NCBI GenBank assembly: GCA_910585255.1
Contig: CAJUEI010000057.1
Coordinates: forward strand, 1 to 18,215
Direction of reading: 5' to 3'
Source of the DNA: an uncultured Lachnospiraceae bacterium
Lineage (GTDB): Bacteria > Bacillota > Clostridia > Lachnospirales > Lachnospiraceae
DNA length: 18,215 nt
The position numbers and the translations under genes were made by a program. Under the pieces are notes generated by a model that saw only the letters and a list, made by a program, of their open reading frames with translations, was not told the origin of the DNA and did no database searches. Of this stretch, positions 13,056-18,215 are shown piece after piece (within the stretch, counting starts at the first letter, position 1; every line of letters begins with the position of its first letter).

Positions 13056-13925
13056 GTGAGTAAAAGTCAGGAGACAAAACTTTATAAGGGGAAAACCGTC
13101 CTTGCACTGGCACTGGGTGCCGTGGTAGCGGTAACTGCAATTGTAGCAGTTCAGGTAACAAAGGAGAAAGAGAACCAAGCAGAAAATCTTTATGAAAATC
13201 GACAGGAGGAAAGTCTGGATTTAACACAGGGGCTTCCAAGAGAAACAACAACGGGAAATACTTTTATACAAGTAGAAACATCCATAGACAGTATTGGAGA
13301 TGCTGCACTGGTAGATGCGGAAACAACGATTGATATGAGTAATATTATGGATGCTACAGATGAAACATTGGCAAATCTGGTGGAACAGGAGACAGAAGAG
13401 ACAGAAAGGAATACAGAGAGAAGAGAGGAGCAGGTTGATTTGGCACAGGAGACCGAATCGGCTGCAGGTGAGGGAACGGTACAAGTAGATGTATCGGCAT
13501 TAGCACTTTCTTTTACAAAGGAGTCACGGATGAGCTGGCCGGTGGAAGGAGATGTAATTTCTTCTTTTAGTATGAATGGAACGGTATATTTTCCTACCTT
13601 AGATCAATATAAATATAATCCGGCAATGTTAATTCGAAGCGATGTCAATACACCGGTTCTTGCGGCAGCAGACGGGGTTGTATTGGAGGTTTCTTCTAAT
13701 GAGGAGATTGGAGAGTATGTACGGGTTGCCTTAGGAAATGAGTATGAATTGGTATATGGACAGCTTAAGGCAATCGAGATGGCAGAAGGAGAGATGGTGA
13801 CAAAGGGGCAGGTGTTAGGATATGTAAGCGAGCCTACTAAATATTATACGGTGGAAGGAAATCATCTCTATTTGAAAATGACAGAAGGGCAGGAGGCATT
13901 AGACCCTTTGGATTATTTAGAATAG
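13056..13925 (+). CDS. spoIIQ: SpoIIQ-like protein with degenerate M23 (LytM) domain
   Basis: A 289-residue protein with a membrane anchor at about 13-35, an acidic Thr- and Glu-rich stalk (about 38-150), and a LytM/M23 fold domain (about 160-289; WPVEGDVISSFSMN, NTPVLAAADGVVLEV, EMVTKGQVLGYV). The metal ligands of active M23 enzymes are mostly gone: the H-x3-D site reads NPAMLI, and the H-x-H motif reads HLY (His270, Tyr272). It is probably non-enzymatic, as described for SpoIIQ of B. subtilis, which binds SpoIIIAH to hold the two membranes together. I assign SpoIIQ from architecture and position after spoIID; another LytM factor is possible. GTG at 13056 is chosen because GAGG (13044-13047) lies 8 bases upstream; a TTG at 13026 has no site. 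It ends just before the folD terminator. Confidence 0.8.
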   Translation: MSKSQETKLYKGKTVLALALGAVVAVTAIVAVQVTKEKENQAENLYENRQEESLDLTQGLPRETTTGNTFIQVETSIDSIGDAALVDAETTIDMSNIMDATDETLANLVEQETEETERNTERREEQVDLAQETESAAGEGTVQVDVSALALSFTKESRMSWPVEGDVISSFSMNGTVYFPTLDQYKYNPAMLIRSDVNTPVLAAADGVVLEVSSNEEIGEYVRVALGNEYELVYGQLKAIEMAEGEMVTKGQVLGYVSEPTKYYTVEGNHLYLKMTEGQEALDPLDYLE

Positions 13926-13934
13926 TTTTTTTGT

Positions 13935-13972
13935 TAAAAAAGAAATCGAGTAGGGAACTCTACTCGATTTCT
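13935..13972 (-). terminator. folD terminator that includes the folD stop codon
   Basis: AGAAATCGAGTAG (13941-13953) pairs perfectly with CTACTCGATTTCT (13960-13972) around a 6-base loop. On the minus strand it is followed by six Ts. The folD stop codon (13960-13962) lies in the stem. It also ends the convergent engulfment operon region, although the plus side has a weaker T run. Confidence 0.92.
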
Positions 13973-14811
13973 GCTTTTCTGCGTTTGGCGGATTCAATTA
14001 GATGTTTGGCAAGTACGGAGGTTGTTACCGTGCCTACACCGCCTGGAACGGGGGTAGCAAGAGCAGCGACAGGGGAGATGGATTCAAAGTCAACGTCACC
14101 GCAGAGTTTGTTGTTCTCGTCTAGATTGATGCCGACATCTATTACGACTGCCTGAGGGCGGATATAGGATTGATTCAGCATTTTTGCACGTCCGGCACAG
14201 GCAATTAAGATATCAGCGGTTTGGCAGACAGAGGAAAGATCGGCGGTTTTGGTATGGCAGATAGTAACGGTACAGTTTTTTTGGAGCAGAAGCATGGAGA
14301 GCGGTTTGCCTACAACAAGACTTCTGCCTACCAAAACGGCTTGTTTTCCGGCAAGAGGAATTTGGGTATAGTCTAACATTTCAATAACAGCTTCTGCAGT
14401 GCATGGGGCAAAGCCGCTGCTGTCTCCGGCAAATACTTTTGCCATATTGATAGGACTGATGCCGTCTACATCTTTTTCCGGATCAATAAGAGAGGCAATT
14501 GCCTGTTCGTCAATGTGTTTGGGAAGGGGACGAAGCAGCAGGATGCCGTCAATCTGTTGGTCTGCATTTAGATCAGCAAAGATTTTTTGAAATTCGGTGT
14601 TGGTGATGGTTTCGGGATAGGCATAGCTGCTGCAGTGCAGACCGATGGTTTCCATCCGTTTTTTGGCACCTCTTTCATAGGAGAGATCGTCTGGGCGTTC
14701 TCCAATACGGACAATGGCAAGGTGAGGGATAGGGGTAGAAAGCTGAGATAATTCTTTTTTTAGTTTGCTGTTCATAGCAGCAACAACATCGGTTCCTTTT
14801 AAAATCTGCAT
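13960..14811 (-). CDS. folD: FolD family methylenetetrahydrofolate dehydrogenase, cyclohydrolase residues missing
   Basis: A 283-residue protein. FolD normally oxidises methylene-THF to methenyl-THF with NAD(P) and hydrolyses it to 10-formyl-THF. The fold is clear: AIVRIGERPDDLSY, DGILLLRPLP, PEKDVDGISPINMAKV, GRSLVVGKPLSMLLL, CHTKTADLS and ATPVPGGVGTVTT. Two catalytic positions differ. The Y-x3-K motif reads Y45-ERG-A49, with Lys one position later (Lys50, Lys51). The Gln of VQLPLP is Leu93. The DVDG aspartates remain. In human MTHFD1 the equivalent Lys56 is required for cyclohydrolase but not for all dehydrogenase activity, so this protein may act only as a dehydrogenase. AGAAAGGAGC precedes the ATG. 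It is the second gene after fchA, 41 bases downstream, and ends in a terminator stem. Confidence 0.93.
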   Translation of the reverse strand: MQILKGTDVVAAMNSKLKKELSQLSTPIPHLAIVRIGERPDDLSYERGAKKRMETIGLHCSSYAYPETITNTEFQKIFADLNADQQIDGILLLRPLPKHIDEQAIASLIDPEKDVDGISPINMAKVFAGDSSGFAPCTAEAVIEMLDYTQIPLAGKQAVLVGRSLVVGKPLSMLLLQKNCTVTICHTKTADLSSVCQTADILIACAGRAKMLNQSYIRPQAVVIDVGINLDENNKLCGDVDFESISPVAALATPVPGGVGTVTTSVLAKHLIESAKRRKAEIE

Positions 14812-14852
14812 AAGAAGCTCCTTTCTGTCTGTTCGAAATTAAGTTCTATTTT

Positions 14853-15482
14853 TTATCTTTGAATCTGCTGTGCAATTTGTTCAAAAATCGCATCTGCTTT
14901 TTGCACGCCGGCTTGTTTTAATTCTTCTGTGCGGCGGTTTAATCTTTCTGCTGTCTCTCGATCTTTCATACTCTTTGTATTAATCCATACATTGACGGCA
15001 CCGCCAAGGAGTGCAGAGCGTAGAAACATAACGCCAACGGCTACATCACTGATAGCAATACGAGTTCCTTTTTCCGCCATTTCTTCCTGAAGCAGGATTC
15101 CGGCATATGCTTTTTCCATAATTTCTAGAGGAACAAGAGAGGCCTGGTATAAAGACTGCTCCATAATCTGTTCTTTATAAGCTTTTTCTTCTTCGGTTTC
15201 TTTTGGAAGGGCATATGCCTTAGAAAGAGGTTCAAAGGCAGCGGCATCTTTTTCTATTAGAGATAATAATTCGGCTGTATTTTGGGAAAGCTTTTCTAAA
15301 AGAATTTGAATATCTTCTTGTACCGCAGCATATTTTTTTTTGCCAAGGGTAAGATTTCCAACCATACTGCCAAGCGAACTGCCGATAGCACCTCCTAATG
15401 CACAGGCACCTCCTCCGCCTGGAATGGGAGATTTTGAGGAAAGGGAAGTGAGAAATTCTTCGATATTAGATGGTTTTGTCAT
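14853..15482 (-). CDS. fchA: FTCD-C family protein: methenyl-THF cyclohydrolase or formimino-THF cyclodeaminase
   Basis: A 209-residue, all-helical protein of the cyclodeaminase/cyclohydrolase (FTCD C-terminal) family. The N-terminus has the signature FL-x-x-LSSKSPIPGGGGACALGGAIG, then a SMVGNLTLGKKKY segment. Lys/Asp-rich helices follow, and a late SDVAVGVMFLRSALLGGAVNVWINTKS motif is typical. Stand-alone members act as formimino-THF cyclodeaminase (histidine or purine breakdown) or as methenyl-THF cyclohydrolase (FchA). No histidine-degradation gene is nearby, whereas folD follows at once on the same transcript and seems to lack cyclohydrolase residues. I therefore favour cyclohydrolase, as an inference from context. 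AGAAAGGAAG lies about 9 bases before the ATG. Confidence 0.88.
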   Translation of the reverse strand: MTKPSNIEEFLTSLSSKSPIPGGGGACALGGAIGSSLGSMVGNLTLGKKKYAAVQEDIQILLEKLSQNTAELLSLIEKDAAAFEPLSKAYALPKETEEEKAYKEQIMEQSLYQASLVPLEIMEKAYAGILLQEEMAEKGTRIAISDVAVGVMFLRSALLGGAVNVWINTKSMKDRETAERLNRRTEELKQAGVQKADAIFEQIAQQIQR

Positions 15483-15534
15483 GGAACAAGTCTTCCTTTC
15501 TTATAGTTTAGTTTAGAATTGATATATGCAGATT

Positions 15535-15563
15535 AGTGTATAACAGAATGTAGTAAAAATCAA
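15535..15563 (-). promoter_or_regulatory. probable fchA-folD promoter
   Basis: On the minus strand TTGATT (15558-15563) and TACACT (15535-15540) are 17 bases apart, within an overlapping TATACACT. It is back to back with the rnpB promoter. Confidence 0.5.
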
Positions 15564-15583
15564 GTAGTTTTTTGAAACGAACA

Positions 15584-15612
15584 TTTACAAATCGCTGCTT
15601 TCATGTTACAAT
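15584..15612 (+). promoter_or_regulatory. rnpB promoter
   Basis: TTTACA (15584-15589) and TACAAT (15607-15612) are exactly 17 bases apart, and the P1 helix of RNase P RNA begins 7 bases after the -10 box. Confidence 0.85.
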
Positions 15613-15618
15613 AATTTT

Positions 15619-15975
15619 GTGAGTAGGACGAATGGTCGCAGCTGCAGGAACGAAAGGCTGCAGGTGAGGAAAGTCCGGGCTTCATAGGGCAGGATGCCGG
15701 ATAACGTCCGGTAGAGGTGACTCTAAGGATAGTGCAACAGAAATAAACCGCCGGTTTTTCCGGTAAGGGTGGAAAGGCAGTGTAAGAGACTCCCGCCTTT
15801 CTGGCAACAGAGAGGGCATATGTAAACCCCATTCGAAGCAAGACCGAACAGAAAGTGATACGGCTGCCCGCCGTACTTTCGGGTAGGTCGCTAAAGCTTG
15901 CTGGCAACAGGAAGATTAGATAGATGACCATTCTGTATAAAAAACAGACAGAACCCGGCTTATGTTCCTGCTCAC
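15619..15975 (+). ncRNA. rnpB: RNase P RNA component
   Basis: The catalytic RNA that trims 5' leaders from pre-tRNAs. Conserved blocks appear in order: GAGGAAAGTCCGGGCTTC (near 15666), GATAGTGCAACAGAAA and AAACCGCC, GGTAAGGGTGGAAAGG with GTAAGAGACTCCCGCC, AGATAGATGACC, and ACAGAACCCGGCTTA near the 3' end. The ends are set by the P1 helix: GTGAGTAGGAC (15619-15629) pairs with GTTCCTGCTCAC (15964-15975). The length of about 357 bases fits a bacterial type A RNA, the usual type in clostridia; I did not fold it fully. A promoter fits the 5' end exactly. I see no terminator after P1, so the 3' end may be made by processing, with transcription running into the next gene. Confidence 0.97.
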
Positions 15976-16012
15976 AAAGAAATCAGAGCAAGGTACTGGT
16001 TACTAGAAGGAG

Positions 16013-17833
16013 ATGGAGATCCTGCGTGTGATAAAAAGAGTATTTCGTGTATTACAATTTAATTATAGGGAGATTATATTATTTGAATTAATTTACCGTA
16101 TTTTATTTGCCGTGTGCGTAGTATCGATAAACACACGGTTATTTTCGTTTGCCCTAAAAAAAGCAGGCTATAGTTATCTGACAGCAAAGAATCTTCCGGG
16201 ATTTTTATTATATCCTTGGTCTTTAGCGGTTTTAGGAATTGTTTTATTATTTTTGGCTGTCTATACACTGTTTGAATTATGTGTATTATTTGCGGCATTT
16301 CAGGCATCAGAATATGGCGAACGTTTAAAGCTGCGGCATCTGATTGTAAGAGGGGGGAAATGTTTTTATTCGATTATAAACAGAAATCAATTTTCCTGTA
16401 TGGCATTGATGATTGTATGGACATTAGCATCGGGAATGTTTTATCTTTATCCAGCTGCAGAACGAATCAAGGCAATCAAAGACATTATGAAAAATTTAAA
16501 AAATGTGCCGGCAGCTTTTTTTGGATTGCAGATAGGGTTTTATCTGATTGTATGTTATAATATACCGAAACTGTTTAGTATTCCATTTGTTATTCTAAAC
16601 AAAAAAAATTGGAAAGAGGCAAAACAATATAGTTATCAGTTTTGGAAAAAACATCCATTTTTTATAACGGGATTGTTTTTTTTCTTATGTATTTTTATGA
16701 TTATCGTTTCAAGATACCTGCTCTATATAGGAACATTAATAGCGGCATGGCTGATCAATTCATTTGTAGATAAATCCATTCAGCTTGCTATGGTTCTTAC
16801 GGTGTTTGATTGGCTGCAGTTAGCGGTTATGGTGTTAGGAAGCATAGGAATGTCATTTTTTGGAATAGCCTGCTTAACGGGAATGTATTATTATTATAGA
16901 GAAGAATACCAGCTAGAGCCGGAGCCAGTATTGATTCAGGAGGCGGGAAATAGGCAATACAAAAATAAGCGGTGGACAGCTAAGATTTTAGCTGGAGTAA
17001 TAGGAGGATTAATTCTCTTTTTTTTATTGGATGTGATATCGAATGGTGTCTATTATGCAAAAAAAATCTTTCCAGAGATTCAGATTACCGCACATCGGGG
17101 AAGTTCAAAAGAAGCCCCGGAAAATACGATGCCGGCTTTTGAATTGGCGATTGCTCAGATGGCAGATTATATTGAATTGGATGTACAAAAGACAAGTGAT
17201 GGAGAAATTATTGTTCTGCACGATAAAAGTTTTAAGCGTACAACAGGAATTAATTTAAGTCCTTGGAATATCGATTATAAGGCAGTACAGTCTTTAGATG
17301 CCGGGGCTTATATGGGAGAGGAATTTATTGGAACAAAGATACCAACTTTAGAAGAAGTGATTCAGCTATGCGAGGATAGTACAATGTTAAATATTGAATT
17401 AAAAAATAATGGTCATGATGACGATTTGGTAGAGGATGTGCTTGCTTTGATAGAAGAGTATCATTTTGAAAATCAATGTGTGATAACCTCTACCAGTCTG
17501 ATGTATTTAAAACAGGTAAAGGAACAAAATCCAGATTTAGAGACAGGATATATTCTGTCTACGGCATATGGTTCCTTTTATGACAATGATGCGGTTGATT
17601 TTTTTAGTGTATCCTCTGGACTTTTAAATGAAAAAATCGTGAAACTGATCCATGAAAGCGGACACGAAGTGCACGCTTGGACGGTAAACTCAAAGACCGA
17701 ATTAGAGAGAATGAAACTGTTGGGGGTCGATAATGTAATTACGGATTATCCGGTATTGGCAAGGGAAATTCTTTATCGGGAAGAGGATACAGAAGGGATT
17801 ATGGAATATGTACGGCTGATGCTGGAACGATAA
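16013..17833 (+). CDS. membrane glycerophosphodiester phosphodiesterase
   Basis: A protein of up to 606 residues. The first roughly 345 residues hold six to seven membrane segments of the GPDPase_memb type. The C-terminal domain (about 355-595) is a glycerophosphodiester phosphodiesterase with the HRG motif (His361-Arg-Gly), APENTMPAF, ELDVQKTSDGEIIVLHD (metal and catalytic residues), NIELKNN, and a late VHAWTVNS and GVDNVITDYP. It would hydrolyse glycerophosphodiesters or lipoteichoic-type polymers at the outer membrane face; the substrate is unproven. The start is uncertain: ATG 16013 has GGAG directly abutting it, which is too close, while GTG 16028 lies 9 bases after a second GGAG (16015-16018) and may be the true start. 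It begins 38 bases after rnpB, without an obvious promoter of its own. Confidence 0.9.
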   Translation: MEILRVIKRVFRVLQFNYREIILFELIYRILFAVCVVSINTRLFSFALKKAGYSYLTAKNLPGFLLYPWSLAVLGIVLLFLAVYTLFELCVLFAAFQASEYGERLKLRHLIVRGGKCFYSIINRNQFSCMALMIVWTLASGMFYLYPAAERIKAIKDIMKNLKNVPAAFFGLQIGFYLIVCYNIPKLFSIPFVILNKKNWKEAKQYSYQFWKKHPFFITGLFFFLCIFMIIVSRYLLYIGTLIAAWLINSFVDKSIQLAMVLTVFDWLQLAVMVLGSIGMSFFGIACLTGMYYYYREEYQLEPEPVLIQEAGNRQYKNKRWTAKILAGVIGGLILFFLLDVISNGVYYAKKIFPEIQITAHRGSSKEAPENTMPAFELAIAQMADYIELDVQKTSDGEIIVLHDKSFKRTTGINLSPWNIDYKAVQSLDAGAYMGEEFIGTKIPTLEEVIQLCEDSTMLNIELKNNGHDDDLVEDVLALIEEYHFENQCVITSTSLMYLKQVKEQNPDLETGYILSTAYGSFYDNDAVDFFSVSSGLLNEKIVKLIHESGHEVHAWTVNSKTELERMKLLGVDNVITDYPVLAREILYREEDTEGIMEYVRLMLER

Positions 17834-17855
17834 AGAAGAAAAAAGGGAGACATTC

Positions 17856-17894
17856 TTTAGGAAGTCCCTTAAAAGAACAAAGGGATTTCCTAAA
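17856..17894. terminator. bidirectional terminator between convergent genes
   Basis: TTTAGGAAGTCCCTT (17856-17870) pairs with AAGGGATTTCCTAAA (17880-17894) over 15 positions with one wobble and a 9-base loop. A competing AAGGGA near 17843 can also pair with the same TCCCTT. T-rich tails occur on both sides. Confidence 0.8.
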
Positions 17895-17911
17895 TTTCGG
17901 CTGTATATTTT

Positions 17912-18215
17912 TTATTTTAAAAACCGATGAATCACTTGTACAATTCCTTCATTGTCGTTAGAATCCGTAATATAGTCAGCGGCATCTTTTACGATATCTT
18001 GTGCATTGGACATTGCAACACCCAGTCCTGCTGCTTCGATCATTGTAACATCATTAAATCCGTCCCCGCAGCAGATCATCTGATCCATTGTAAGTCCAAG
18101 AGAAGTGACCAGTTTCTGAAGGGAGTGTGCTTTATCAATTCTCTGCGGCATAATTTCTAGAAAGTAGGGTTCCGAGCGGTAAATACTAAGATAGGTATGA
18201 TACGTTTCTTTTAGT
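17912..18215 (-). CDS. Cof-type HAD-superfamily phosphatase, C-terminal part (cut by window end)
   Basis: The frame is open through the right edge of the window, so only about the last 100 residues are visible. It shows the C-terminal half of a Cof/YidA-type HAD hydrolase: a cap-domain end (FLEIMPQRIDKAHSLQKL), then HAD motif IV as CCGDGFNDVTMIEAAGLGVAMSNA, with the Asp residues that bind magnesium, and a typical VKDAADYITDSNDNEGIVQVI tail. These enzymes dephosphorylate sugar phosphates, nucleotides or cofactors; specificity sits in the cap and cannot be judged here. The ATG at 18151 is internal (the conserved sequence continues upstream of it) and is not the start. It is convergent with the phosphodiesterase gene and shares its terminator. 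Confidence 0.92.
   Translation of the reverse strand, partial: LKETYHTYLSIYRSEPYFLEIMPQRIDKAHSLQKLVTSLGLTMDQMICCGDGFNDVTMIEAAGLGVAMSNAQDIVKDAADYITDSNDNEGIVQVIHRFLK

Noticed and set aside
10681..13484. Minus-strand frames opposite the engulfment operon, up to 191 codons
   Set aside because: They are rich in Pro, Leu, Ser and His, as expected opposite purine-rich coding strands, and the sense strand encodes recognised sporulation proteins.
15560..15931. Minus-strand frame of 123 codons over rnpB
   Set aside because: The region is RNase P RNA with all conserved blocks; the frame is incidental.

Overview
The window looks like chromosomal DNA of an anaerobic, endospore-forming Firmicute, most likely a Lachnospiraceae-type clostridium. 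This is inferred from AT-rich, purine-rich coding strands, strong GGAGG ribosome binding sites, sigma-A type promoters, the sporulation genes gpr, spoIIP and spoIID plus a spoIIQ-like gene, a stand-alone FTCD-C/FchA-like protein beside folD, and a bacterial RNase P RNA. I see no intact mobile element, no CRISPR array and no tRNA or rRNA gene.

Positions 1-1003: an unrecognised small protein, a terminator, and then about 590 bases without a gene. That gap holds a very long imperfect hairpin element (484-732), a sigma-A promoter (848-875) and, directly behind it, an intrinsic terminator (905-939). Positions 1004-6063 are a tight, same-strand envelope cluster: a lipoprotein with a C-terminal octapeptide repeat tail, a second lipoprotein with an InlB/Flg_new-like repeat, a membrane protein with two zinc ribbons, and a membrane-anchored TPM-domain protein with a glycine-rich tail. 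The last two overlap by 8 bases. Positions 6064-7209 hold a possible transposon relic, a well-formed promoter, a leader with an unusually long Shine-Dalgarno sequence, and a CmpB-type membrane protein.

Positions 7243-9153: a convergent hairpin, then two minus-strand genes, each with its own promoter: a SARP/BTAD regulator, and rpsT (S20), which starts at TTG. A second copy of the long-hairpin element (9224-9375) lies between the rpsT promoter and the 3' end of gpr. The last codons of gpr are themselves repeated twice just beyond its stop codon.

Positions 9478-13925: the sporulation block. gpr (minus strand) is divergent from a three-gene engulfment operon, spoIIP-spoIID-spoIIQ-like (plus strand). 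SpoIIP keeps its catalytic residues. The SpoIID and SpoIIQ-like proteins look catalytically degenerate. Positions 13935-15563 hold fchA-folD on the minus strand. FolD lacks the lysine and glutamine associated with cyclohydrolase activity, and its neighbour belongs to a family with that activity, so a split of the one-carbon step between two proteins is suggested. Positions 15584-18215: rnpB with its own promoter, a membrane glycerophosphodiester phosphodiesterase 38 bases downstream, a shared convergent terminator, and the C-terminal part of a Cof-type HAD phosphatase cut by the window edge.

The signals most worth follow-up are the paired long-hairpin elements, whose outer boxes are identical but whose 26-base arms differ in sequence while staying self-complementary; the FolD/FchA arrangement; and the substituted active-site motifs in SpoIID.
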